NCBI GenBank assembly: GCA_014634225.1
Contig: BLFN01000375.1
Coordinates: 125,562-140,561 of the forward strand
Direction: 5' to 3'
Length of the DNA: 15,000 nt
Source: Acropora yongei
Lineage: Eukaryota > Cnidaria > Anthozoa > Scleractinia > Acroporidae
This document shows positions 7,133-15,000 of the stretch, piece by piece; the stretch's first letter is position 1, and each line of letters begins with the position of its first letter. The translations under genes and the position numbers were made by a program. The notes under the pieces are model-generated. The model made no database searches and was not told where the DNA came from. It saw nothing but the letters and a program-made list of their open reading frames with translations.

Positions 7133-7645
7133 AAATATTTCGACAAATGTTTGAAGTTTGGGAAAACGTACAGACGTAAAATTTGGAGAAATGCCTTATT
7201 TATTTATCTCCTATAACATAATAATTTCTTGACTTTATACAGTGAATGGTTTTCGAATTGTTTTTTTATTGCGTGACAGTGCAAACCAAGAATTGCAAAC
7301 TTCTGTAGGGCTCTTTTAATTATCTTCTCAAAACAAGTCATTTCTAGCAACACCAAACGTCGAAAACGAATGTTGAACTTCTTATGAAACGCTTAAAAGT
7401 TTTGGTGAAATGAAACTGATGATGGAATTTTGCCTGTGTTTCCACAAAATCACTGAACTTTGAAATTTATTTTCTCTCGTTCCCGTGGGAAATTATTTTT
7501 CGGTGTTATTGCAGGCAATTATTTATGTATTTAGCTTAAAAAAAATGTAAAAATGACTGTAAAATATTTAAAATTACTCTGGTACAGATTTTTGTCCACT
7601 AAAACCTGAAATTGCTCCATCTTCTATCGGATTTCGTCTTAACTT

Positions 7646-9050
7646 CTGTTAGCCAAAAACTACCCAAATTACAGATTTTTTGACGGAAAATTCATCCCAA
7701 AGGAAAGATAATTCGTTGGACATGTAATCAAGGCAAATATGTAAGATTTGGAGCGAATAGTCTGAGGGAAAACAAAGGCGAAGGTAAGAAAATAATCTTA
7801 CCTTTTCAGCAATTTCAAGGCTTGAAATTCCATCTAATAAACCAAAATCTTTTTTTATATTTTTTATTTCTTTCTTTAATTTTTTTTATCTTTCCGATGT
7901 ACTAAGTGTTATTTTTTGGCTTAAAAACATAAATGAAGCCACACCGCGACCGAATCAAAATTTTGCCTTCGCGGGGCTTCAAATGACCTGAAGTGAAATG
8001 GCCTGAAGTGTCGGCGAAACAAAAGCTACAAAGATGAGATTTTCAGATAGGCTGGGGCCATATCTCTCCAATAAACAGGTCAAATCTCACAGCGATCGAT
8101 GAAAATGGCGGACTTTTACAAATCCTACAAGAATGGTAGTTGAGTGTACCAATTTCAAGAGGATATTAGGTAAAAGACCTCATTTATGTGACACTGCTCT
8201 TCTTCCCACCACCAGCGCGGTCGCTCGCTCTGCTCCCCACTAACTCATTCTCATTAGATAACGGGATCTAAATAAGGAAAATGATAGCAGAAATGTCCGC
8301 ATGAAGCCACAAAAACGCACGGAAAAAGCAGAATATTGGTAATCTAACATTTCAAAAAATACAAATGGTGCATTCGTCCTCACTATGACGCGGGCTTGTA
8401 CAATAAAAAATGATGTCTGTGGCCTGCGATTCATCAGCACATCACGCACAAGCGGTTCAGGCCTACCTTTCCCTGCTGCGAAGATCATTAGCATTAAAAT
8501 GATTTCCATGCGCAGTTCAAATGAAATTTCGTTGATTTGATCGCAAAATAAACCGTCTTGTCAAAGTTCAGGAAAAATCATTGTAAATGAAGCCCAGGGG
8601 GATCTGTTTAATGACAAGTTCACTTCACATTGAATCTACAAAAAGGCCTTCATAATGAATTCAATTTCCAAAAGATATCATGTATATCTTATAACCTGTT
8701 TTTCTCGGTCGGTATTTTAAGTTACGACAACTTGTTTTTTCCAGTTCAATCCATGGCCCTTGTGCTTCGTTACCGGGCGATACGAAGTTGAAAAAACGCG
8801 GTCTTTAACTTACAGTATAGCCCTCGAACTTCGTTAGTAAGAGGTACGTATTTTGTGCGAGAAATGGAAATGTGTGTTGTGGCAGGCGGAAGCATTTAAC
8901 TGAACAAAGTAAATGAAATGAAATGCGTAAATATTTCCCAACGCGTGGCGAACAGGAAATGGGCGAGTTATTAAAATAAAAAGCTTTAGAGAAAAACAGG
9001 TGAGACAAAAGTTACATATAATCGTTACAAGCGGGAGACTGGGCGTGAAT
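7646..9050. other. No recognisable gene upstream of the GPCR relic
   Basis: The stretch is AT-rich with homopolymer runs (about 7850-7885) and a short near-tandem GACCTGAAGTG / GGCCTGAAGTG at 7986-8008. A minus-strand open frame (8240-8509) begins with a hydrophobic MEIILMLMIFAAGKG stretch but lacks any recognised domain. CAG|GTGAGA at 8997-9005 would be a strong splice donor on the plus strand just before the GPCR start, with no identifiable exon before it. Confidence 0.35.
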
Positions 9051-9964
9051 ATGAATACAACGACAAACGGATCGCTCTCCTCAGATTCTCAGCTTCCCAC
9101 AGCATTCCAGATCGCTGTAACAGTGGCTTACAGTCTAACCTTCGTTGTTTCGATTTTCAGCAATTGCTGTCTTGTATTAGTTGTTTTCAAAACGCAAACT
9201 TTCAGAAAGACAATTAATTTTCTGATTGTCAACTTGGGGATCTCAGACTTGTTATTTCCGTTAATACGGATACCGTGGCAAGTTGAAGAATTATACCAAA
9301 ATTCTTGGCTCGTCAAAGGTGACTTCGCCAACGTTATGAGCAAGTTGAATGAGTTTTTAACGTTTGTGTCCGTATTTGTGTCCATCCAGAGTCTTGTTTT
9401 GGTCGCCGTAAACCGATTTGAAGCTGTGGTGTTCCCATTTCGTCCTCTTTTCAACACCACCAAAAGATACATGTCCCTAATTTTCTACACATGGTTTGTA
9501 GCCATCGCCATCGCATGGGCATATCTCTTCGCGCAAATTCAGGATGGACGCGGAGGAAATTTAAGTCAGTTTGTGGTATTAAAAGGAAAGTAATTGTCAT
9601 CGAAAAGCTACTATCTTCCACGTCATCAGATATTTGTTCATATTCCAATTTTTCTCTGGATCATACCTCAGCAAGCTGAAGTCGCAGAATAAGAAGTAGG
9701 AATGTGCTAAAGATGGCTGTTGCTACTGTTGTTGGATTAATATTGTATTACACACAACATGAACTCAGTTCTTCAACTCTTCATCCCTGAAAAAAAAAAC
9801 AAAAACAAAAACAACAACCTTGTGGCTTCACTCTGTACCGCGAACTTACAACGCTTTTAATGGCATCGTATTGTATCACGAATCCCTGCATCTGCTTCAC
9901 GTTAAGCGGAAATTATCCTCGAGCCCTCAACAAACTTTTGAAGTGTTTCCCGAGGCAGCCATAA
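9051..9964 (+). pseudogene. Rhodopsin-like (class A) GPCR, single-exon pseudogene
   Basis: The receptor starts at ATG 9051. Residues 1-16 carry two N-glycosylation sequons (N2, N6). TM1 is about 19-46 with SN38CCLV, TM2 has NLGISD66, TM3 about 100-120 ends in N121-R122-F123 (DRY in most receptors), and TM4 has W148. The conserved TM3-start Cys is Ser97 (MSKL). A TAA at 9591-9593 ends this frame near loop 2. The same frame then resumes with TM5 (HIPIFLWII, about 9639-9665). YLSKLKSQNKK in another frame and RNVLKMAVATVVGLILY (TM6, frame 2, from about 9698) follow. After TGA 9788 and an A-rich tract, TM7 is clear in frame 2: ASYCITNPCICFTLSGNY, with NPCIC for NPxxY, a short tail and TAA at 9962-9964. 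TM6 lacks the usual CWxP. Anthozoans have large families of intronless GPCRs, and the ligand cannot be inferred. Confidence 0.85.
9791..9817 (+). repeat. A-rich simple repeat between TM6 and TM7
   Basis: An A9-C run is followed by AAAAAC and CAA units. It replaces the expected end of TM6 and the third extracellular loop of the GPCR relic, and by length keeps the downstream TM7 in the frame of TM6. Confidence 0.75.
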
Positions 9965-10025
9965 ATCTCGCACAAATAACTCAGTTAAATACGTGTAAAT
10001 TTCGAAAATTGTGCAGGGTCCTATT

Positions 10026-10630
10026 AGGGAGTTTTAGTGAGGGCATGCAACGGCCACGCGGAGGAAAAAGTCACTTGAAGATAAGTGTTTCCATATAGGA
10101 CTATTTTGGGATGATCTCATCTTGTTCAAATAATGCAATGTTGGCGAAGTACGCTACAAGTGAGCTGCAAGGAGCGCCATTGGAATAAACATAGATATTT
10201 ACGAGTTATTGTTGTCTGCTCAAGTTGTCGTCAAAAGCGCAATTTTGGGAATTCCAAGTTCTTGTTTTGCTTTGTATTTTCTGCAGAGGATTTTTTTGTA
10301 GAGGATGATACGGAGTTGCTCTTAAGTGCGTGCCGCGCCCGCACGTGCAGCACTCTTATCTTTCCTTCTTCAACCAATTCAATTAGGGAGCTTAAGCAAC
10401 CACGACAACGACGGCAAGAACAACGTCACAATCTGCAGCTTTGACAATGAAAAACAATTGTTTTGCACGCTTTGCATGTGCATTTTTCATCTTTGGACGT
10501 TTGGTAGACGTTCTCGCTCTTTCCACGTGAAATTACGCGTTTGGCATTTGTATGGACGACGTGAGCATATAGTGACAAATGGTCAAATTTGTCTTTTTAC
10601 CTCTGAAGCAGCGCTGTTAAATTACATCTA

Positions 10631-10668
<38 letters not shown>

Positions 10669-10794
10669 ATGGCAATAATTGAGCAATGATTCCAGAAACG
10701 CGAAGTTACATTTTCAGATGATGTTCTCGCTGCCATTGACGTCGTCTTTTCTTAACCTCCCTATTATTACTTTTTACCGATGCCAAAACTCCCT
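10026..10794. mobile_element. Outer MITE with AGGGAGTTTT termini
   Basis: AGGGAGTTTTAG at 10026 is mirrored by CCAAAACTCCCT ending at 10794. The interior includes CGTGCCGC...CACGTGCAGCA, a style I recall from coral MITEs. Flanking triplets are ATT on the left and ACT on the right, so a 3-bp target duplication is possible but imperfect. A second element is nested inside (10385-10762), so the host copy was about 390 bp. Short open frames in it are not genes. Confidence 0.65.
10385..10762. mobile_element. Inner nested MITE, 378 bp, ATT target duplication
   Basis: AGGGAGCTTAAGCAACCACG at the left end matches the inverted right end (AGGGAGGTTAAGAAAAGACG on the reverse strand). Similarity continues for about 40 bp. 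ATT flanks both sides (10382-10384, 10763-10765). It shares the AGGGAG tip with the outer element, so both may depend on the same transposase type. There is no coding capacity. Confidence 0.75.
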
Positions 10795-10834
10795 ACTTTA
10801 CAGAAATAAACCGAACTTGAGGATGATTTCTCAC

Positions 10835-10898
10835 GATACTTTACAATGATCTTCGGACACTACGTCTAACAGCTAAAGAACAGCTAAAGTAAAGTATC
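10835..10898. repeat. Small inverted and tandem repeats
   Basis: GATACTTTAC (10835-10844) is the inverted complement of GTAAAGTATC (10889-10898). Between them AACAGCTAAAG is repeated perfectly in tandem (10868-10878, 10879-10889). Confidence 0.6.
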
Positions 10899-11086
10899 AT
10901 GATCCTTACAATGTGCTTTGTACAAAAAAATAGAATATTTGTCCTGGCATTGTTTTTTGGAGTGCGCAGTGCAATCGCTCATAACCGCTCACTAGCTGAA
11001 TTAGCAGCCGGTGAGGCTGTTCGATGCATGTCAAACGTAACGAAGCGAATCTTGCCATCGAAGACTGTGAATTAGAAAAGGACCTC

Positions 11087-11228
11087 TCAAGAGAGAAATT
11101 TCTTTAAGGTCTGGTAGCTAGTATTCTGACTCAACCAGATCCTCCATTTCTTCTTTTGTGACCCACACATGATCGCAGTAGTCTTCACTTAAGCTCACGC
11201 ATCCAGTTAAATAGTTCACTTTGTAGAA
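11087..11228 (-). pseudogene. MRPL46: Last coding exon of mitochondrial ribosomal protein L46-like gene
   Basis: On the minus strand an acceptor (CTCTTTTTCAGTTATTATTTAG|TTC) is followed by FYKVNYLTGCVSL, then DHVWVTKEEMEDLVESEY. This matches the C-terminal Nudix-like region of mL46 in animals (FF-K-x3-L-x-G, then HVWVTK-E and a Tyr near the end). mL46 is a structural protein of the mitoribosome large subunit. A TAG at 11118-11120 follows Tyr. Skipping four bases (TAGC) gives YQTLKKFLS and TGA at 11087-11089, which fits the family ending (Y-x-Q-V-R-R-F-V-S in vertebrates). A 4-nt insertion thus appears to have cut about nine residues. No upstream exon is recognisable to the right within the window. 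It may be a duplicated fragment or the end of a real gene with a shortened tail. Confidence 0.7.
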
Positions 11229-11661
11229 CTAAATAATAACTGAAAAAGAGGACAGAACGTTCACGCAAAGGAACGTGTGTGGGGCATTTCCATAACTAGG
11301 GATAACGCTTACGTAAGTATTGAGAATTATAACCCACCGAATAATTTCTGCAGACTCTCATTGGATAAAACTGATCATGAGGTACAAAATTGGACGATGG
11401 TTATCAGAGGATATCCGCCGTCCAATTTGATATTCGTCGTCTGATTTTATTTTAACGGAAGGAAACCCAAGAAACAAGCAAAGGTTCAAGCTCAGTAAAC
11501 TTTTAATTGGTCAAGGAAAAGAGATTTTCTGCAGAAGCCAGTGACGAATAAATGAAAAGCTGGTTGACGATTTCGTACCGACAAAGAGGAGAAAATCCAC
11601 AAAATAAACAGGAAGGATCTAAGTGCGTTCGCCTTGAGAAATCATTCGAAGGGTTATAAAA
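11229..11661. other. No recognisable gene; contains an imperfect foldback
   Basis: AAATTGGACG (11387-11396) and CGTCCAATTT (11419-11428) are inverted complements. Weaker pairing extends outward (TAAAACTGAT / ATCAGA-type), suggesting a ~110-bp foldback around a GGATATCC centre. No mL46 exon is found here although this is where one would be expected. Confidence 0.45.
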
Positions 11662-11847
11662 TACTAAATAAACCCCTTTCCGGCTTGCTGGTATATCGGA
11701 GGATAATGCCCTCGGATGAAAGATTGTCCTCAAAATTTCATATTTGCCCTCGAAGCTTCGCTTATCTGTTGTTCATTTTTTGGATAATCTTTCAGCCTTA
11801 GGCATTATCCTCCCGAATACTAGCCGCCGAAGGGGCTTTATTTACTA
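11662..11847. mobile_element. Palindromic MITE, ~75-bp arms
   Basis: TACTAAATAAACCCCTT, GGAGGATAATGCC and TGAAAGATT in the left arm recur inverted on the right as AGGGGCTTTATTTACTA, GGCATTATCCTCC and AATCTTTCA. The centre holds CCCTCGAAGCTTCGC. The overall fold covers about 185 bp and there is no coding. Confidence 0.8.
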
Positions 11848-11989
11848 AATATAGCACCTTAATTAACCCTTAATTGACTATTCTATCAATTTCCAGTACC
11901 ATGCGCCCAACTTTGTTCCCTTTCATAGTTCATGATCATCTGCCGCGGATTAAGATATTTAATACCCATAACCTGTTCCTGTATGATCT

Positions 11990-12055
11990 TGTTGCTCAGT
12001 CGGTGTAGCAAGGGTGATCAGATTTAAAGGAGGCGGATTCAATTCCCACCGTGGT
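11990..12055 (+). repeat. tRNA-derived SINE head (relic)
   Basis: TTGCTCAGTCGGTGTAGCA resembles a tRNA D arm (CTCAGTCGGTAGAGC). About 30 nt later GATTCAATTCC lies within a T-arm-like GCGGATTCAATTCCCACC. The stems are imperfect and the acceptor is not paired, so it is a SINE head or old pseudogene, not a tRNA. Confidence 0.5.
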
Positions 12056-12295
12056 AATTCTATGACTGGGTATAATGTTCAGATGGATGCTATGAAATGT
12101 AATACTTACCCTTTTATGTTCCATTCAACCAAGGAACTAATCTAAATAGGAAGAATAACACCAGACATTGATATCACTCGAGTCACTACAATTACTAACG
12201 AAAGAGCATTAATACTTGATGTGTCGTCAGTTTGGCGAGTGGTTTAGTGCATGAGCCAGTCATTTCATGAACCAAATCTATTCGCTGTGATCAAG

Positions 12296-12315
12296 GACTA
12301 ACGCTCGAAACGTCA
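12296..12315 (+). repeat. Dispersed-repeat fragment
   Basis: GACTAACGCTCGAAACGTCA is a string I associate, from memory only, with a widespread cnidarian repeat. The remaining stretch 12056-12720 shows no gene. Confidence 0.35.
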
Positions 12316-12720
12316 TCTTCCTTATCTCTTCAAGGTGGAAATTCCCGCTTATGTTCACTGCACGAAATTAGATGCATGCTCATTTTTGATAAAGGTCACG
12401 AAGGGTCCCGCTAAGTCTAAGCGTAAACCACCTTGTTAAAACTTTAGGGTAGGCGTCTCTGTTTGAGTTGTCTTTTATGTTAGGATTAGGATTAATGTTT
12501 ATGTCTCGTTGAGGAGAAGAGTTAGGAGGACACTTTATGACTTTTACTGCCTGTAATTCTTGCCAGAAGTGATGGTGAAGTTTTCGAAAAAGGCAAGGGG
12601 ACACCATAGTGACGCTTATTGAAATTGCCATGCATTTGATTGAATGCAATTTTCCCTTATCAAGTACTTTGATATTAAATTTTACTGTTTCACTTTACCC
12701 ACTCACGGCGCCACAGTTTA

Positions 12721-12802
12721 TTCAGAAACTAACCTTTCGGTAATCGTAAACACCTCTCTGTATCAGTTTTATACGGATAGGTGTTTACCAGTAGTTTCTG
12801 AA
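12721..12802. repeat. Imperfect 82-nt hairpin
   Basis: The outer arms TTCAGAAACTA (12721-12731) and TAGTTTCTGAA (12792-12802) are perfect complements. The inner arms GTAAACACCT (12746-12755) and AGGTGTTTAC (12779-12788) are also perfect. A 14-nt left-side segment is unpaired apart from a short partial match. Confidence 0.75.
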
Positions 12803-12928
12803 GAAACTGCAGTACTGCACCAGTGGGGAGAAATATAAAACAGTGTAAAACAGTGGTGACAATGAATTTGTTCATCACATTTTAGCGCTGCTTAAGCAGC
12901 AGCGAGAAAGGCCTGAAAAATTCATCGG

Positions 12929-13097
12929 TAACTCGAATTTCCCGCTACCTCAAAGCAAAACTGATTTCCCTTGGATTTGTCTCATATATTTACTGTAAAA
13001 TCAACCCCAATCGAAACTTCGATAACTCGAAACGCTGCTAACTCGAAGCAATTTTTACGTCTCTTCTGGTACTTTTATCTACCCTTGATAACTCGAA
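12929..13097. repeat. Cluster of TAACTCGAA 9-mers
   Basis: TAACTCGAA starts at 12929, 13023, 13039 and 13089, always on the plus strand, with partly palindromic context (TTCGATAACTCGAA). Such clusters resemble subterminal motifs of DNA transposons. I suspect a pogo/Tigger-like relic but see no transposase. The rest of 12840-13490 has no recognisable gene. CAG|GTGAGT on the minus strand near 13355 is a good donor-like site without an assignable exon. Confidence 0.6.
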
Positions 13098-13689
13098 GTC
13101 CAAATGACTTACCATACACTGTGTCGGAGAAACAGCTAATCTGACGATTTAGCGACTGAATAAGGCAGTTACGTGAGTTTTGCAATTGCTGTCTAAACAA
13201 TCGACTAACGCCACATTCCTGAAAGAGCGAGGTCATTCCGTTTAGCAAAGGGACACCGATGGGACCTATCACTCCGGTTTACACGAGAAAACTCAATTTT
13301 AAGTTTGGTTACAATACAAAACTGTTACTGAGGTTTGATAGTAGACCAGAAACTCACCTGAGTGGCCAACGCGCTCATAACAAAGAAAACCAATTGATCA
13401 ATTGCCAAAAAATTGGATTCGCTCCAACGGTCTCGTTTTTCACCAAGTGGAATTTTGAAGACCTTTTATTTTAAAGTGATTCCTCTTCCAGCTGTTAAGT
13501 ACAGTTTAGTTTTGTGAGGTTCATGTTGAAATTCTAATCTTGTTAAGGAATGGCTTCACTGTAGAGCGGGGCATATAATCTACAATTTACCTAAGGATAC
13601 CGCTTCGGAAGACGTGCTAAGATGTGTTCAGTGGCCTAGCTACCTTTTTTATTTATTATAAGCTGGATGTTCTTAGGCATTGTTGTGGG

Positions 13690-13931
13690 GCGCATAGCGA
13701 ATCCTTACCTGATAAAACGCATGAAAATATGGGCCAAAAGCGAGATAGCACTTACTTCATTCGAGACCAGAACCGACTTCTCGTACCAAGGTACGAGTCA
13801 ACATACATGAAAGATTCGCTGTCATATATAGAGGCGCGTCGTTATGGAACTTTGTTAACCATAATGACAAGGAAACATCTCTTGCGACCCTGAAGTTTAA
13901 TCAGCTTTGGAAGCGAGTTTGCAGCTTTTAA
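13690..13931 (+). pseudogene. C-terminal end of a LINE ORF2 (CR1/L2-like)
   Basis: In frame 1, YFIRDQNRLLVPRYESTYMK then DSLSY fits the post-RT C terminus of CR1/L2/Jockey-type LINEs (Y-R-x-N-L-VPR-x-Y-x-KxSxSYxGAxLWN). The conserved continuation appears in frame 3: YRGASLWNFVNHNDKETS, then LKFNQLWKRVCSF and TAA at 13929-13931. The join is at TCATATATAGAG (about 13822-13833), where one extra TA/AT unit breaks the frame. Upstream RT blocks are not recognisable, so this is a 5'-truncated copy. It lies on the plus strand with its 3' end facing the minus-strand uricase-like exon. Confidence 0.75.
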
Positions 13932-14046
13932 GTTTGAATGTATGTCAACATCTGCTTTAAGATGCAGACAACAGAATTTCCTATATTACTAATTACTGTG
14001 TCCAGATAAAATATATGAGATGTAAATATGTTTTGATGTAGAATAG
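13932..14046 (+). repeat. Probable LINE 3' UTR and tail
   Basis: AT-rich sequence follows the LINE stop and ends around GATGTAAATATGTTTTGATGT. CR1-like elements end in short repeats rather than poly(A), and the two GATGTA occurrences (14018, 14034) would fit. The end point is inferred. It abuts the uricase-like exon at 14052. Confidence 0.4.
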
Positions 14047-14051
14047 GTTAC

Positions 14052-14148
14052 TTAAGTCTTGATGAGAAAGATCTTTCTCATGGAGTCTCACGACTTTTAG
14101 TGTTTCCTCGCCATACCGCTCAAAAACTATATCTTGTTCTTCGGCCAT
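14052..14148 (-). CDS. First exon of urate oxidase (uricase)-like gene, orphan
   Basis: From the ATG at 14148 the minus strand reads MAEEQDIVFERYGEETLKVV then RLHEKDLSHQDL. This fits the uricase N terminus, where animals have (V)EF-x-R-x-GYGK-x3-KVL-x-[IL]-x3, followed by an His/hydrophobic strand. Uricase oxidises urate in purine breakdown, usually in peroxisomes. A possible donor TTAA|GTAACC ends the exon at 14052 in phase 1. Alternatively coding continues to SNLF (about 14040), after which the LINE tail starts. No further exon (such as the GDNS...ATD region) is found to the left, so the gene is incomplete here. The frame is also open upstream to 14208. The family call rests on 32 residues only; a different family with a similar strand pattern is possible. 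Confidence 0.5.
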
Positions 14149-14279
14149 CGAAGTTTCACAAGAAAAATAACACGCAAGGTAGGGGATGAACATTGTGACG
14201 CAATGCATTTCAAATAATTTGACGTTTACTAATTTTCAACGTACATTCTAAAAAGTATGCGTTATTCTTTGAGACTTCG

Positions 14280-14352
14280 ATTGCGGATGAACAAGAGTCT
14301 ATGTCATACCGTTTTTGAGCGGTATGGGCGGGAAACACCGAAACTTGTGAGA
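14280..14352 (+). pseudogene. Inverted degenerate copy of the uricase-like first exon
   Basis: Plus-strand GAGACTTCG-ATT-GCGGATGAACAAGAG, then GTTTTTGAGCGGTATGGGCG and GAAACACC, matches the minus-strand exon GAAACTTCG-ATG-GCCGAAGAACAAGAT, GTTTTTGAGCGGTATGGCGA and GAAACACT. The start codon is ATT. An insertion of about 10 nt (around 14297-14309) shifts the frame, after which FERYGRETPKLVR can be read. The homology includes some 5' UTR. The two copies are head to head, with start sites 131 bp apart. It is not translatable from a normal start. Confidence 0.75.
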
Positions 14353-15000
14353 ATAGGTTGGTTAGTATTTAAACACACTACCCCACAAGCTTTTGTAGCT
14401 TTAAAAATCATCGTGTTTAAATAATGTATGTATGTGTAAAAACACTTGAGCTGTTAATTGCCTCTCGCTTGTCTATGAGTAGCATTAGTTTCCGCGAGGA
14501 ACAAATTTTATGTCGTGACGTCTATCAGATTGCGCGTAGTCGCTAGTTTCAGCGGGAGATAAAATAAGGGGAAAATAGATGCGCCCGCTTTCTTTTGGAA
14601 GTCTTTAGACTATCTCTTTTACCTAAAACCCTTCCAAGACCTCTTTTTACCCTGCCCCACCCCCCCCGGTACGTAGCCTTTTGTAGAGTATTAAGTTAAG
14701 AGAAGCGACGGTCTACCCCATTGGGCGTTGAATAATACGCTTTGTTGGTAGATAAAAAAAAACTAATTCTGTCCAATTTTCAAGCTAAAATGATTTTGGG
14801 AACTGAAGTTGAAGCATCGTTAAGATATGCCTTCGATTAATGCGTGCGGAACTTTGTTGTATAATCAGGGCGAAAGTCACGGTGTCATCTGCAAAATGTA
14901 AGACTTCGCCTTTTCGAATATGGAAAATAAACTGTTGGCACCATGTCAACCCTTTGAAGAATAAGAAAAGGAGAACCAGAATGTTCAAGAACATACGGTG
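14353..15000. other. No recognisable gene
   Basis: There is a C8 run at 14660-14667 and mixed AT-rich sequence. A minus-strand open frame (14785-14994) contains FADDTVTF, which recalls an RT active-site box but lacks the neighbouring RT blocks. The frame could continue past the right edge. Confidence 0.35.

Larger units (their letters stand above)
6635..7645. repeat. ~1 kb old inverted-repeat element
   Basis: The left arm (about 6635-6692, with ATTAAGACGGAATCCG and AGTGGACAAAAATCTTGTACC) is the inverted complement of the right arm (about 7577-7645, with GGTACAGATTTTTGTCCACT and CGGATTTCGTCTTAA), with small gaps. The arms lie about 900 bp apart. Similarity fades outward, so the true ends may lie up to about 50 bp further out on each side. 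No transposase coding is recognisable between the arms. This looks like an old non-autonomous DNA transposon. Confidence 0.6.

Noticed and set aside
8240..8509. Minus-strand 89-codon frame starting with a hydrophobic stretch, possible secreted peptide
   Set aside because: There is no recognised domain, no cleavage or propeptide pattern and no supporting neighbour. The hydrophobic start may be chance in AT-rich DNA.
10133..10631. Plus-strand frames of about 100 codons
   Set aside because: They lie inside the nested MITEs and cross element boundaries.
13624..13690. A membrane-like MFLGIVVGRIANPYLIKRMK frame as a separate gene
   Set aside because: It overlaps the LINE ORF2 C-terminal relic in another frame and has no start context or downstream continuation.
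14785..14994. FADDTVTF on the minus strand as an RT active site
   Set aside because: The flanking residues do not match RT motifs before or after the YxDD box. The frame ends soon after and has no LINE context on that strand.
1..15000. CRISPR array, bacterial operon or ribosome-binding sites
   Set aside because: There are no regularly spaced direct repeats. Introns, animal tRNAs and Pol III signals show a eukaryotic nuclear sequence.

Overview
The window reads as nuclear DNA of an animal, most likely an anthozoan cnidarian such as a stony coral. The evidence is metazoan-type nuclear tRNAs, CCCTAA telomere-type repeats, spliced minus-strand exons, a rhodopsin-like GPCR of the kind expanded in anthozoans, a Crypton-type tyrosine recombinase gene, and a very dense layer of short inverted-repeat elements. 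The species call is inference from style and family content. No long intact protein-coding gene is present. What can be recognised is fragments, relics and repeats.

Layout. 1-1470 is a scrambled tRNA neighbourhood: a complete tRNA-Arg(TCT); a structurally intact tRNA-Trp body on the minus strand whose anticodon reads CAA instead of CCA; a second, 5'-truncated copy of the tRNA-Arg 3' half with about 250 bp of its downstream flank; and the 5' half of a tRNA-Leu(TAG). The tRNA-Leu half runs straight into the ATG of a decayed non-LTR retrotransposon ORF1 with two zinc knuckles (1472-2287). A tRNA T-arm-like hairpin follows shortly after. 2792-2826 is an interstitial telomeric tract and 2894-2936 a 20-bp-stem hairpin.

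3308-5287 is a broken Crypton/DUF3504-type tyrosine recombinase gene with a recognisable spliceosomal intron. It is split by a 432-bp TTAA-flanked element whose removal restores the reading frame. A roughly 32-34 bp direct repeat lies on each side of it. 5300-9000 holds no recognisable gene, only inverted-repeat elements, including a ~1 kb inverted-repeat pair with a perfect 18-bp hairpin carrying two CGCCATGTT motifs between its arms.

9051-9964 is a single-exon GPCR pseudogene. Its TM1-TM4 part is open, and TM5, TM6 and TM7 can be read in shifted frames. Two nested MITE-like elements follow (10026-10794). The last coding exon of a mitochondrial ribosomal protein L46-like gene lies on the minus strand (11087-11228) with a good splice acceptor but a 4-nt insertion near its end. 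More foldback and tRNA-SINE relics occupy 11387-13100. The 3' end of a LINE ORF2 is at about 13690-13931. Its tail abuts a minus-strand first exon that I read as urate oxidase (uricase). A second, degenerate copy of that same exon sits about 130 bp away in head-to-head orientation.

The genes do not form a pathway. The common theme is insertion and duplication breaking up older genes. The most informative points are the anticodon-switched tRNA, the inverted uricase first-exon pair, the interrupted recombinase gene and the tRNA-Leu/LINE junction.
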